Shown here: one piece after another, positions 52,767 to 62,050 of the stretch
How the letters are laid out: each line of letters opens with the position of its first letter
Numbering within the stretch: position 1 is the first letter of the stretch
NCBI GenBank assembly: GCA_050179645.1
Contig: JBFXEX010000001.1
Location: 62,001-126,000 of the forward strand
DNA: 64,000 bases
Direction: 5' to 3'
From: VAZQ01 sp050179645
GTDB taxonomy: Bacteria > Pseudomonadota > Alphaproteobacteria > Rhizobiales > Xanthobacteraceae
Notes under the pieces: generated by a model
The model's input: the letters and a program-made list of their open reading frames with translations, nothing else
Database searches by the model: none
Told to the model about the DNA's origin: nothing
Translations under genes and position numbers: made by a program

Positions 52767-54038
52767 TCATGCGGCCCGGCGGACAAGACCTTCCGCGATC
52801 GTAGCCGCACTTTCAAGACCGGCGCCGGGCCCCAGAACGGCGATCGCCGGCTGTCCGCGCGCGAGCAGGGCACGGCCGGCAGCACGCGCCGTCTCGGCCG
52901 TGACGGCGTCAATCTTGGCGACGATCTCTTCCAGCGGAATCGGCCGGCCCCAGTTGATGATCTGCCGCGCCAATTGTCCGGCGCGCGCGCCCGAGCTCTC
53001 AAGCGCCATCAACAGCCCGGCCTTCATCTGGGTCTTGGCGCGGGCCACCTCGGCGTCCGTGACGGTTTCGGCCGCGTTGGCGATCTCGTCGACCACGACC
53101 TGCATGAGTTCGGCGAGATCGGACGCGTCAGTACCGGCATAGAGCCCGAACATCCCGGTGTCCGAATAGGGCATGTGGAAGGAATGAATCGCGTAGCAAA
53201 GGCCGCGCTGCTCGCGCACCTCCTGAAACAATCGCGACGACATCCCGCCGCCGAGCACATTGGCGAACACGTCGAGGCTCATCAGACTGGGATCGCGATG
53301 CGGCACACCCGACATTGCGAGCGCAACGTGCACCTGTTCGAGGTCGCGCGCCTCGAGGTGCGAGCCGCCGACGAACCGGGCCGGCTCCGGCACCGGCGCC
53401 GACGCGCTGGTGAAGGGGGCAAAACGATGCTCGGCCTCCCGCACCACGGCCCGGTGATCAACCGCGCCGGCCGCCGCAACCACCATGTCGGGCCCGCGAT
53501 AGTTGCGTGTCAGGTAACCGGCAATGCGCCGACGGTCGAACGAGCGGACGGTCGCCGGCGTGCCGAGAATCGAGCGGCCGACCGGCTGGTCCGGAAAGGC
53601 GATGGTCTGCAGGCGGTCCCAGATCAAGTCGTCGGGCGTGTCCTCGACGGCGCCGATCTCCTGCACGATGACGTTCTGCTCGCGCTGCAGTTCCTCCGGA
53701 TCGAACGCCGGATCGGACAGGATATCGGACAAGACATCGAGCGCGAGCGGCACGTCGGCTTTGAGAACACGCGCATAGTAGGCGGTGGTCTCGACCGACG
53801 TCGCCGCGTTGAGATCGCCGCCGACCGCCTCGATCTCTTCGGCGATCTGGCGCGCCGTTCGCCGCGTCGTTCCCTTGAACGCCATGTGTTCGAGGAGATG
53901 CGAGATGCCGTGCTCGTCCGGCCGCTCGTCGCGGCTGCCGGAGCCGACCCAGACGCCGAGCGACGCCGTTTCGAGGTGCGGCATTTCGGCGGTAACCACC
54001 GTCAGGCCGGAGGGCAGACGCGTGACTTCGACACTCAT
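52767..54038 (-). CDS. M16 family zinc peptidase (processing-peptidase-like)
   Basis: 423-aa M16 peptidase with the inverted zinc motif HLLEH in GISHLLEHMAFKGT (near residue 49) and the downstream Glu region typical of the family. The length and the C-terminal half fit the mitochondrial processing peptidase beta/PepR-like bacterial group. The ATG at 54038 overlaps the thrC stop (ATGA). This thrC-M16-GNAT order is common in Hyphomicrobiales. Confidence 0.93.
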   Translation of the reverse strand: MSVEVTRLPSGLTVVTAEMPHLETASLGVWVGSGSRDERPDEHGISHLLEHMAFKGTTRRTARQIAEEIEAVGGDLNAATSVETTAYYARVLKADVPLALDVLSDILSDPAFDPEELQREQNVIVQEIGAVEDTPDDLIWDRLQTIAFPDQPVGRSILGTPATVRSFDRRRIAGYLTRNYRGPDMVVAAAGAVDHRAVVREAEHRFAPFTSASAPVPEPARFVGGSHLEARDLEQVHVALAMSGVPHRDPSLMSLDVFANVLGGGMSSRLFQEVREQRGLCYAIHSFHMPYSDTGMFGLYAGTDASDLAELMQVVVDEIANAAETVTDAEVARAKTQMKAGLLMALESSGARAGQLARQIINWGRPIPLEEIVAKIDAVTAETARAAGRALLARGQPAIAVLGPGAGLESAATIAEGLVRRAA

Positions 54039-55450
54039 GCAACAACTCCTTCGCGCGCGGCGCGGCTGGTCGACAGGATATGCGTTTCGACGGCGTGCGG
54101 ATCAACCGGCAGCGCCGTCATGCGTTCGGGGCGCCGGTCGAGGTCGGCAAGCCATTCGGGCAGTCTCGGCCGCACCCCGCAGGCCGCTTCGACTGCATCG
54201 GGAAACTTGGCGGCATGGGCGGTGCCCAGCACGATCATCGGCACCGCCGGATCGCGCGTTTCCTTCTCGACCACCGCCATGCCGACGGCGGTGTGCGGAT
54301 CGACGAATTCACCGGTTTCGCGCAGCATGGTGCGCATGGTCGCCGCTGTCTCCTGCTCGTCCGCACGGCCGGCCGCAAACTCCGCGCGGATGCCGGCGAG
54401 CGCCCGGCCTGACAGCGTGAACTGCCGGGACTGGGCAAGCGACGCCATCAGCGCGCGCACGGCGGCGGCGTCGCGGTCGTAAAGCTCGAACAGCAGGCGC
54501 TCGAAATTCGACGCGACTTGGATGTCCATCGAGGGCGACGAGGTCGGTACCACCTCGCGCAAATCGTAGGTTCCGGTCGCGACGGTGCGCGCCAGAATGT
54601 CGTTGACATTGGTGGCGATCACCAGCCGGTCGACCGGCAGTCCCATGCGCGACGCCACATAGCCCGCGTAGACGTCGCCGAAATTTCCGGTCGGGACCGT
54701 GAAGGCGACCTTGCGGTGCGGAGAGCCGAGCGCCACCGCGGCGGTGAAGTAGTAGACCACCTGCGCGACGATGCGCGCCCAGTTGATGGAGTTGACGCCC
54801 GACAGCCCGACCCGGTCGCGAAAGCCGTGATGGTTGAACAGGCCCTTCACGAGCGCCTGGCAATCATCGAACGTGCCGTCGATCTCCAGCGGGTGGACGT
54901 TGGGGTCGTCGGCCGTTGTCATCATCCGCCGTTGCACCTCCGAGACCCGGCCGCGCGGAAACAGGACGTAGAGGTCGGTCCGGCTGCGGCCGCGAAACGC
55001 CTCGACCGCCGCGCCGCCGGTGTCGCCTGACGTAGCGACGACCACCGTGGTTCGCTCGCTGCGCTGCGTGAGCACGTAGTCCATAAGCCGGCCAAGGAGT
55101 TGCATGGCCAGGTCCTTGAAGGCCAGCGTCGGACCGTGAAACAGCTCCAGCACGAATTCGCCCGGCCCATACTGACGCAACGGCACGACCGCCGGATGGC
55201 GGAAGCTGCCGTAGGCCTCGCGGATCATGCGCGCGAGTTCATGCTCGGGAATCTCGCCGTCAACGAATGGGCGGATGATCTCGGCGGCGACCTCCGCATA
55301 GGGCCGGCCAGCGAAACCGGCGATCGCTTGCGAGTCGAAATGAGGCCAATTCGCCGGCACGAACAGCCCACCGTCGCGCGCGAGCCCGGCGAGCGTCACG
55401 TCGATAAATCCGAGCGAATGTGCCTCGCCTCTGGTGGAAACATACTGCAC
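54035..55450 (-). CDS. thrC: Threonine synthase
   Basis: 471-aa PLP enzyme converting O-phosphohomoserine to threonine. The N-terminus STRGEAHSLGFIDVTLAGLARDGGLFVP and the PLP lysine in GPTLAFKDLAMQLLG are typical of the long threonine synthases; ATSGDTGGAAVEAF binds phosphate. The GTG at 55450 is preferred because family proteins begin a few residues before STRGEA; the ATG at 55477 is possible. It is coupled to the M16 gene. Confidence 0.95.
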   Translation of the reverse strand: MQYVSTRGEAHSLGFIDVTLAGLARDGGLFVPANWPHFDSQAIAGFAGRPYAEVAAEIIRPFVDGEIPEHELARMIREAYGSFRHPAVVPLRQYGPGEFVLELFHGPTLAFKDLAMQLLGRLMDYVLTQRSERTTVVVATSGDTGGAAVEAFRGRSRTDLYVLFPRGRVSEVQRRMMTTADDPNVHPLEIDGTFDDCQALVKGLFNHHGFRDRVGLSGVNSINWARIVAQVVYYFTAAVALGSPHRKVAFTVPTGNFGDVYAGYVASRMGLPVDRLVIATNVNDILARTVATGTYDLREVVPTSSPSMDIQVASNFERLLFELYDRDAAAVRALMASLAQSRQFTLSGRALAGIRAEFAAGRADEQETAATMRTMLRETGEFVDPHTAVGMAVVEKETRDPAVPMIVLGTAHAAKFPDAVEAACGVRPRLPEWLADLDRRPERMTALPVDPHAVETHILSTSRAAREGVVA

Positions 55451-55612
55451 GGTGGTCTCGCGCTCCGGCCTGAGCATCCGCACGTCCCGGCCCGGTGAAG
55501 GCCGGCGCGGCATTCCATAACGCCCTGTAGTTATTAACCTTTCCGGGGATCGACGATCAGGACCGGACGGCCGCTGCACCATAGAGGGTCACCGTCTGCC
55601 GCACAAGGAACC

Positions 55613-56359
55613 TCATGGCGAGACCCCGCCGCCACGTCCGCGCAGCCAGAAGGCGAACATCACCACCACGACCAGGGCTAGCGCATACCAGGTGATCGCG
55701 TACTGCAAATGCTCGTTGCGGAGCTTGACCTTGAACGGTCCGGGCTGCGGCAGACCGCCAGGCGGCGTAGGCGCTTCCAGCTCGACGAAGAACGGCGCCA
55801 CATCGCCCCAGCCCTTGGCGGCGGCGATCGTCAGCGGGTCGCGCACGAACCACACGTTGCGCGACCGCTCGCCGGACGGGGTGAACCACGCCGCCGCCTC
55901 CGGCCAGCGCATAATGCCGATCATCTCCTGCGGCGACGCGCCGCTCTCGCCGCGGCTCGACGGATCCTGCTTGCCTTCCGGTACAAAGCCGCGATTGACG
56001 ACCACAGTCCCGCCGCCGGGAAGCCTCGCCGGCGCAAAAACCCAATAGCCAAGACCGCTGACATCGGGCCGGAACGTCGAGCCGCCGCCGGCAAACACCA
56101 GCGCTTCCTGGCCGGGAACGAACGTGGCGTCAAACTTGACCCGGCGATACTCGTCCGTCGAAGCCGTCAGGCCCGGCCAACGCGAACGCGGCGGCAGTTC
56201 GACCGGAGCCGCCGCCAGCCGCACCTCGAGCGCATGTGTCAATGCGTCTTTCCAGGCCTTGCGCTGGAGCTGCCAGGTTCCCAGTCCGATGAAGGTGGCG
56301 AGCGCCGCGCTGGAAAACAGAATCGGCAGCGCCAGCGATGCGCGCGATCGTGCCGACAT
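55613..56359 (-). CDS. SURF1 family cytochrome oxidase assembly protein
   Basis: 248-aa inner-membrane protein with two helices bracketing a periplasmic domain: LPILFSSAALATFIGLGTWQLQRK at the N-terminus and YAITWYALALVVVVMFAFWL at the C-terminus. VNRGFVP and the final helix are SURF1 marks. It helps insert haem a into subunit I. The ATG at 56359 shares one base with the stop of the DUF983 gene; a GTG one codon earlier is possible. Confidence 0.92.
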   Translation of the reverse strand: MSARSRASLALPILFSSAALATFIGLGTWQLQRKAWKDALTHALEVRLAAAPVELPPRSRWPGLTASTDEYRRVKFDATFVPGQEALVFAGGGSTFRPDVSGLGYWVFAPARLPGGGTVVVNRGFVPEGKQDPSSRGESGASPQEMIGIMRWPEAAAWFTPSGERSRNVWFVRDPLTIAAAKGWGDVAPFFVELEAPTPPGGLPQPGPFKVKLRNEHLQYAITWYALALVVVVMFAFWLRGRGGGVSP

Positions 56360-56742
56360 CACGGCGAGTCGCCGCGGGTGAACCGCACCTCTTCAGCCTT
56401 GTGGTGATATTGCAAGGCGACCATCAGCCCCTTCATCGGGCGCAACGGTACGATCGTCGTCAGTAAGATGAGCGGCATCCACAACGCCGCGTGAACCCAA
56501 TACGGCGGCTCGTAGGCCACCTCCACCGCCAACGCGGCGCCGGCGACGATGAAGCCCGCAATGAACATCACGAAAAACGCCGGGCCATCGGCCGTATCCA
56601 CGAACGCGTAATCCAACCCGCACGCGTCGCAGCGCGGCGCCAGCGCCAGAAAGCCGTTGAACAGCTTGCCCTTCCCGCAACGCGGGCAGCGGCAGCTCAG
56701 TCCCTTCATGAGCGCCGAATTGAGCGATGGTTCGTCCGACAT
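56359..56742 (-). CDS. DUF983 family membrane protein
   Basis: 127-aa protein with a four-cysteine zinc-ribbon-like N-terminus (CRCPRCGKGKLFNGFLA, then CDACGLD) and two hydrophobic helices (FVMFIAGFIVAGAALAVEVAY; LWMPLILLTTIVPL). DUF983 genes usually lie between ctaE and surf1, so a role in oxidase assembly is likely but unproven. It is separated from ctaE by a strong terminator. Confidence 0.9.
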   Translation of the reverse strand: MSDEPSLNSALMKGLSCRCPRCGKGKLFNGFLALAPRCDACGLDYAFVDTADGPAFFVMFIAGFIVAGAALAVEVAYEPPYWVHAALWMPLILLTTIVPLRPMKGLMVALQYHHKAEEVRFTRGDSP

Positions 56743-56782
56743 ATCGAGGTCTTCGGTTGCTGAACCCTATCTATGGCGGCGC

Positions 56783-56816
56783 GCCAAAAGCAAAAGGGGC
56801 GGCCCTGCGCCGCCCC
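56783..56816 (-). terminator. Rho-independent terminator after ctaE
   Basis: On the minus strand an exact 8-bp stem (GGGGCGGC/GCCGCCCC, 56816-56796) with a 5-base loop is followed by TTTTGCTTTTGG. It lies about 20 bases after the ctaE stop (56835). Transcription of the oxidase operon should end here, with DUF983-surf1-thrC transcribed separately or by read-through. Confidence 0.8.
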
Positions 56817-56834
56817 CATGCAATGTCCTCGCGG

Positions 56835-57692
56835 TCAGTGCACGTATTCGTGCGGATGAGGTCCGGCGCCCCAGACGTAGATGCAGGCAAACAGGAACAG
56901 CCAGACCACGTCGACGAAGTGCCAGTACCACGCCGCGAACTCAAACCCGAGATGCTGAGTCGGGGTGAAATGGCCGAGATAGGTACGGATCAGGCAGACG
57001 ATCAGGAAGGTCGTGCCGATCAGCACATGGAAGCCGTGAAACCCGGTCGCCATGAAGAAGGTCGCGCCGTAGATATTGCCGCTGAAGTGGAAATTGGCGT
57101 GCAAATATTCGTAGGCCTGCACGCAAGTGAAGGCGGCGCCGAGCACGATCGTCAGGATCAGGCCCCATTTCACCCCCTGGCGGTCGTTCTCCAGCAGTGC
57201 GTGGTGAGCCCAGGTGACCGTGGTGCCGGAGGTCAGCAGGATGAGCGTGTTGAGCAGCGGCAAATGCCACGGGTCGAAGGTCTCGATGCCCTTCGGGGGC
57301 CAGACTCCGCCAAGAAACTCCTCGCGCATGAGCTGCTGCGCGTCGGAGGGGAACAGGGCAACGTTGAAATAGGCCCAGAACCAAGCGACGAAGAACATCA
57401 CCTCCGAGGCGATGAACAGGATCATCCCATAGCGATGAGAGATCTGCACGATACGGGTGTGATGGCCCTGGTGGGTCGCTTCCTTGGTGACGTCGTACCA
57501 CCAGCCAAACATGGTGTAGAGCAACCCGAGGATGCCGACGCCGAAGATGAACGGCGCCGCGGCGAACATCTGGTGCATCCAGGTGATCAGGCCGATCGCC
57601 ATGATGAATGCCGAGGCGGCGCCCACCGCCGGCCACGGGCTCGGATCGACCAAGTGGTAGTCATGATGCGGCTTGGCGTGGGCGTCGGCCAT
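56835..57692 (-). CDS. ctaE: Cytochrome c oxidase subunit III
   Basis: 285-aa inner-membrane subunit of the aa3-type oxidase with seven helices. Typical stretches are WWYDVTKEATHQGHHT, EVMFFVAWFWAYFN, and the final AAWYWHFVDVVWLFLFACIYVWG. It stabilises the catalytic subunit. It lies 58 bases after ctaG in the operon. Confidence 0.96.
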   Translation of the reverse strand: MADAHAKPHHDYHLVDPSPWPAVGAASAFIMAIGLITWMHQMFAAAPFIFGVGILGLLYTMFGWWYDVTKEATHQGHHTRIVQISHRYGMILFIASEVMFFVAWFWAYFNVALFPSDAQQLMREEFLGGVWPPKGIETFDPWHLPLLNTLILLTSGTTVTWAHHALLENDRQGVKWGLILTIVLGAAFTCVQAYEYLHANFHFSGNIYGATFFMATGFHGFHVLIGTTFLIVCLIRTYLGHFTPTQHLGFEFAAWYWHFVDVVWLFLFACIYVWGAGPHPHEYVH

Positions 57693-57750
57693 CTTGCGTC
57701 TCTCCGTCGGTTCTCAGGCAGTCGCGCCCAGCGCGAGCACCGCGATCGTT

Positions 57751-58353
57751 TCAGCTCCGTCCAGGCGCAGCGACACGCTCCGCGTGCGGCGGCTCCTGCT
57801 GCCTGACCGGATACATGGTGTAGGACAGCGTAATGGTGTTGAGGCTGTCCTGGTCGGAATCCTTGACCAGTTGCGGGTCGATATAAAAGACCACCGGCAT
57901 TTCACGGGAGTCGCCCGCCTTGAGCCGCTGATCGGTGAAGCAGAAGCAGTTGACCTTGGTAAAATACGCGCCGACCGTCGGCGGCGACACATTGTACGAG
58001 GCCTGTCCCACGGTCTCCCGAGCGGACAGGTTGGTCGCCGTGTAATTCACCGTCACCGTTTCGCCGACCTGGACCTCAATCGAATTGATCTCGGGTTCGA
58101 AGCGCCAAGGCAGCCCGCCCGAGACGTTGGCGTCGAACCGCACGAGAATCTTGCGAGCCAGCACTTCGCCGGGAGCGCTCGCGGCGACCTGCGGCGTGCC
58201 GCCGAACCCGGTCGTGCGGCAGAACCAGTTGTAGAGCGGCACCGCCGCGAAGGCCGCCCCCGTCATTGCGCCTACCAGCACGCCGCAAGCGAGCGCAACC
58301 GCCAGATTGCGGCCCTCGCCCCTGCGTTCGCTCGATGGGTTCTGTCCGCTCAT
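57751..58353 (-). CDS. ctaG: Cytochrome c oxidase assembly protein CtaG (Cox11)
   Basis: 200-aa membrane-anchored copper chaperone that builds the CuB site. One N-terminal helix (LAVALACGVLVGAMTGAAFAAVPLYNWFCRTTGFGG) carries a conserved Cys. The periplasmic domain has the Cu-binding NCFCFTDQ. Its start lies 7 bases after the coxF stop. Confidence 0.95.
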   Translation of the reverse strand: MSGQNPSSERRGEGRNLAVALACGVLVGAMTGAAFAAVPLYNWFCRTTGFGGTPQVAASAPGEVLARKILVRFDANVSGGLPWRFEPEINSIEVQVGETVTVNYTATNLSARETVGQASYNVSPPTVGAYFTKVNCFCFTDQRLKAGDSREMPVVFYIDPQLVKDSDQDSLNTITLSYTMYPVRQQEPPHAERVAAPGRS

Positions 58354-58360
58354 ATTCGGT

Positions 58361-58528
58361 TCACATCGGACGGTTGAGCACCGCCGGCCCCTTCACCAAC
58401 GTGACGATATAGAACAGGACGACGAGGATACCGAGGGCGAGCGCAATGGCGATCGAACGTCGCCGCCGGCTGCGCTTCTGCGCGTCGGTGAGAACGATGC
58501 CAGGTTCATCGGGCTTGTTCTCGTCCAT
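58361..58528 (-). CDS. coxF: CoxF-like small membrane protein
   Basis: A 55-aa protein too short for standard length cut-offs. Its minus-strand frame from the ATG at 58528 reads MDENKPDEPGIVLTDAQK, a run of Arg, then a single hydrophobic helix (SIAIALALGILVVLFYIV) and a short tail to the TGA at 58361. It fits exactly between ctaB and ctaG, where Hyphomicrobiales encode the small CoxF protein of unknown role in oxidase assembly. Confidence 0.85.
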   Translation of the reverse strand: MDENKPDEPGIVLTDAQKRSRRRRSIAIALALGILVVLFYIVTLVKGPAVLNRPM

Positions 58529-58537
58529 GACCGCACT

Positions 58538-59482
58538 TTACGCCCCCATCCGGAAACCGGCTTCGATCAGCAGCACGGCGAAGAGGACAAAGAGGTAGAG
58601 GATCGAGAAGGCAAAAAGCTGCCGCGCCGCCTGCGGAGCCCGGTCGCCTCCGCCCTCGCGCCAAACCCGCAGCGACATCGCCAACATGGCGATACCGGCC
58701 ACCAGCGCGGTGACGCCGTACATCGGACCAGCGTAACCCATGAACCAAGGCGCCACGCCGCTTACAAGCAGCACGGCCGAATAGATCACGATCTGCCGCC
58801 GGGTCTCGCCAACGCCTGCCACCACCGGCAACATCGGCACCCGGGCACGGGCGTATTCGTCGACACGCAGCAGCGACAGCGCCCAGAAGTGCGGCGGGGT
58901 CCAGAAGAAGATGATGAGAAAGAGCAGGACCGGCTCGAGCGAAACGCTGCCGGTCGCCGCCGCCCACCCGATCATCGGCGGAAAGGCGCCCGCGGCACCG
59001 CCGATCACGATGTTCTGCGGCGTCGAACGCTTCAGCCACATCGTGTAAATCGCGACATAGAAGAAGATGGTAAACGCCAAGAGCGCCCCGGCAAGCCAAT
59101 TCACCAAGAGCGCCATCACCATCACGGCGCCCACCGCCAGCACCGACCCGAAGGCCAGCGCCTCGCCCGGCGCGATGCGCCGGCGCGGGATCGGACGGTT
59201 GGCGGTCCGCGTCATTAACGCGTCGATATCGGCGTCGTACCACATGTTGAGCGCGCCGGATGCGCCCGCGCCGATCGCGATGCACAAGAGTGCCGTAAAG
59301 CCGATCACCGGATGCACGTGCCCCGGCGCCACCATCAATCCGACCAGCGCGGTGAACACCACGAGCGACATCACCCGCGGCTTGAGCAGCGCCACGTAGT
59401 CGCCGACGTCGGCCTCGCTCACCGCCGCATAAGCCAGCGGCGGAACCTGCGCACGATGCTCGGCTACGGAGATGTCTGCCAC
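58538..59482 (-). CDS. ctaB: Haem O synthase (protohaem IX farnesyltransferase)
   Basis: 314-aa polytopic UbiA-superfamily prenyltransferase with the Mg-binding NMWYDADIDALMTRT motif (NxxxDxxxD) and about nine helices. It adds farnesyl to haem b to give haem O, the precursor of haem A for the oxidase. It lies 11 bases after ctaD and 9 before coxF. Confidence 0.95.
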   Translation of the reverse strand: MADISVAEHRAQVPPLAYAAVSEADVGDYVALLKPRVMSLVVFTALVGLMVAPGHVHPVIGFTALLCIAIGAGASGALNMWYDADIDALMTRTANRPIPRRRIAPGEALAFGSVLAVGAVMVMALLVNWLAGALLAFTIFFYVAIYTMWLKRSTPQNIVIGGAAGAFPPMIGWAAATGSVSLEPVLLFLIIFFWTPPHFWALSLLRVDEYARARVPMLPVVAGVGETRRQIVIYSAVLLVSGVAPWFMGYAGPMYGVTALVAGIAMLAMSLRVWREGGGDRAPQAARQLFAFSILYLFVLFAVLLIEAGFRMGA

Positions 59483-59493
59483 GGTTGCGATGC

Positions 59494-61119
59494 CTAACCT
59501 TTGATGAGCGGCAGCTCATTGAACTGATGGAACGGTGGCGGCGACGACAAGGTCCACTCGAGCGTGGTCGCGCCCGCGCCCCACGGGTTGTCCGCCGCCT
59601 TCTCCTTGCGCATGAAGGCGACCACCATGCCGTAGAAGAACACGACCACGCCGAGCGCCGACAGATAGGAGCCGAGCGAAGAGACGTAGTTCCAGCCGGC
59701 GAATGCGTCCGGATAGTCGGCGATGCGACGCGGCATGCCGGCAAGGCCCAGGAAGTGCTGCGGGAAGAAAAGGATGTTGACGCCGATGAAGGTCAGCCAG
59801 AAATGCAGCTTGCCGATGGTTTCGCTGTACATGTAGCCGAACATCTTCGGGAACCAGTAGTACCAGCCGGCGAAGATCGTAAACACCGCGCCGAGCGACA
59901 GCACGTAGTGGAAGTGCGCGACGACGTAATACGTATCCTGCAGCGAGCGGTCGACGCCCGCGTTCGCCAGCACCACGCCGGTGACGCCGCCGATGGTGAA
60001 CAGGAAGATGAAGCCGATCGCCCACAGCATCGGCGTCTTGAACTCGATCGAGCCGCCCCACATCGTGGCGACCCAGGAGAAGATTTTCACCCCGGTCGGC
60101 ACCGCGATCACCATCGTGGCAGCGACGAAGTAGGCCTGCACCGTGCTCGACATGCCGACGGTGTACATGTGGTGCGCCCAGACCACGAAGCCGATGCCGC
60201 CGATCGCCACCATGGCGTAGGCCATGCCGAGATAGCCGAACACCGGCTTCTTCGAGAACGTCGCGACGATCTGGCTGACGATGCCGAAGCCCGGCACGAT
60301 CAGGATGTAGACTTCGGGGTGGCCGAAGAACCAGAACAGGTGCTGGAACAGCACCGGATCGCCGCCGCCGTCGGGCGAGAAGAAGGTCGTGCCGAAATTT
60401 CTGTCGGTGAGCAGCATCGTGATCGCACCCGCCAGCACCGGCAGCGACAGCAGCAGCAGAAACACCGTCACCAGCTGCGCCCACACGAACAGCGGCATTT
60501 TGTGCATGGTCATGCCGGGGGCGCGCATGTTGAAGATCGTGGTGATGAAATTGATCGCGCCCAGGATCGACGAGGCGCCGGCGATGTGCAGCGACAGGAT
60601 GGCGAAGTCGACCGCCGGGCCGGGATGCCCCGTCGTCGACAGCGGCGCATAGATCGTCCAGCCGGCGGCGACGCCGGCGGCGCCGCGTTCGCCCTCGACG
60701 AACAGCGACATCAGCAGCAGCAGAAACGACGCCGGCAGCAGCCAGAACGAGATGTTGTTCATCCGCGGGAACGCCATGTCGGGCGCCCCGATCATCAACG
60801 GCACCATCCAGTTGCCGAACCCGCCGATCATCGCCGGCATCACCATGAAGAAGATCATGATCAGGCCGTGCGCGGTGGTGAAGACGTTGAACATGTGCGC
60901 GTCGTGGAAGATCTGCATGCCCGGGTACATCAGCTCGAGCCGCATGCCGATCGACAGGATGCCGCCGACGACGCCGCCCACCAGCGCGAACACCAGGTAC
61001 ATCGTGCCGATGTCCTTGTGGTTGGTGGAGTAGACGTAACGGCGCCAGCCGGTCGGGTGGCCGTGACCGTTGTCGTCGTGGGCGTCATGCGCGCCGTGAG
61101 CCGTTGCCGTCGTTGCCAT
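59494..61119 (-). CDS. ctaD: Cytochrome c oxidase subunit I
   Basis: 541-aa catalytic subunit with 12 helices. Ligands visible: haem a His in TTAHGLIMIFFMVMP, the CuB His and crosslinked Tyr in GHPEVYILIVPGFG, the His pair in WAHHMYTVG, and haem a3/a His residues in VVAHFHYVLS. The Glu of the D channel lies in GHPEV. A His-rich N-terminus (AHGAHDAHDDNGHGH) is typical of this group. Confidence 0.97.
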   Translation of the reverse strand: MATTATAHGAHDAHDDNGHGHPTGWRRYVYSTNHKDIGTMYLVFALVGGVVGGILSIGMRLELMYPGMQIFHDAHMFNVFTTAHGLIMIFFMVMPAMIGGFGNWMVPLMIGAPDMAFPRMNNISFWLLPASFLLLLMSLFVEGERGAAGVAAGWTIYAPLSTTGHPGPAVDFAILSLHIAGASSILGAINFITTIFNMRAPGMTMHKMPLFVWAQLVTVFLLLLSLPVLAGAITMLLTDRNFGTTFFSPDGGGDPVLFQHLFWFFGHPEVYILIVPGFGIVSQIVATFSKKPVFGYLGMAYAMVAIGGIGFVVWAHHMYTVGMSSTVQAYFVAATMVIAVPTGVKIFSWVATMWGGSIEFKTPMLWAIGFIFLFTIGGVTGVVLANAGVDRSLQDTYYVVAHFHYVLSLGAVFTIFAGWYYWFPKMFGYMYSETIGKLHFWLTFIGVNILFFPQHFLGLAGMPRRIADYPDAFAGWNYVSSLGSYLSALGVVVFFYGMVVAFMRKEKAADNPWGAGATTLEWTLSSPPPFHQFNELPLIKG

Positions 61120-61183
61120 CGTCCTTCGTCCTTCGAACTAACTGTTCCGTTGCGCCCCGCCGTCGCCCGCCGTCACCGCAGCC

Positions 61184-62050
61184 TCACCGATTCGCCGCGA
61201 CCGCCGTCGGGCGGGCCGCCACGTTGGTGGGCGGCGCCGTGTCGTCGCGGGCAAACTTCTTCTTCGCTTCCTCGATCCAGGCCGCATAGGCCTGCTCGCT
61301 CACCACCCGGACCGCGATCGGCATGAAGGCGTGGTCCTTGCCGCACAGTTCCGAGCACTGGCCGTAATAGATGCCTTCGCGCGTCGCCTTGAACCAGGTT
61401 TCGTTGATCCGGCCCGGGATGGCGTCGATCTTGATGCCGAACGACGGCACCGCAAAGGCATGAATCACGTCGGCGCCGGTGGTCAGCACCCGGACGACCT
61501 TGTCCACCGGTACCACCATCTCGTTATCGACGCCCAGCAGCCGCGGCGGCTCGGGCTGGATCTTCTTGCGGTCGGCGTCCGACAGCATCAGCGAATCGAA
61601 CTCGAACTTTCCGTCCGGATAGCTGTAGGTCCAGTACCACTGCTTGCCGGTGGCCTTCACGGTGACGTCGGCCGGCGGCACATTGAGCTGCAGGAACAAC
61701 AGCTTGAACGACGGCACCGCGATCACCAGCAGGATCACGATCGGCACCACCGTCCACAGCACCTCGATCAGAGTGTTGTGGGTGGTCCGCGACGGCGTCG
61801 GGTTGGAGCGCGCATTGTAGCGCACCATCACCCACACCAGCAGGATCAGGACGAACAGCGTGATGGCGGCGATTATCCATAGAAGGAATTCGTGAAAAGA
61901 CGCAATGTTGTCCATCACCGGGGTGGCCGACTGCTGAAAGCTCAGCTGCCATTCCGAGGGCCGGCCGAGCCCCGCCAGCGCCGGTCCGGCGCCGCTCACC
62001 ATGCCGAGCAGCGCGACCGCCCACAGGGCCAATCTATTCAACACCAGCAT
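61184..62050 (-). CDS. ctaC: Cytochrome c oxidase subunit II
   Basis: 288-aa subunit with a signal peptide, two membrane helices and a cupredoxin domain. The CuA ligands are in VIHAFAVPSFG and CSELCGKDHAFM (C-x3-C-x3-H-x2-M). Aromatic residues for cytochrome c electron entry lie in QWYWTYSYPDG. AAGGAG eight bases before the ATG at 62050. First gene of the oxidase operon. Confidence 0.96.
   Translation of the reverse strand: MLVLNRLALWAVALLGMVSGAGPALAGLGRPSEWQLSFQQSATPVMDNIASFHEFLLWIIAAITLFVLILLVWVMVRYNARSNPTPSRTTHNTLIEVLWTVVPIVILLVIAVPSFKLLFLQLNVPPADVTVKATGKQWYWTYSYPDGKFEFDSLMLSDADRKKIQPEPPRLLGVDNEMVVPVDKVVRVLTTGADVIHAFAVPSFGIKIDAIPGRINETWFKATREGIYYGQCSELCGKDHAFMPIAVRVVSEQAYAAWIEEAKKKFARDDTAPPTNVAARPTAVAANR

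Noticed and set aside
52974..54482. 502-codon plus-strand frame
   Set aside because: Antisense to the M16 peptidase and thrC, both of which have clear catalytic motifs.
59485..61326. 613-codon plus-strand frame, His/Asp/Arg-rich
   Set aside because: It is exactly antisense to ctaD, a strongly conserved gene. Its composition is that expected from high-GC codon bias on the opposite strand.
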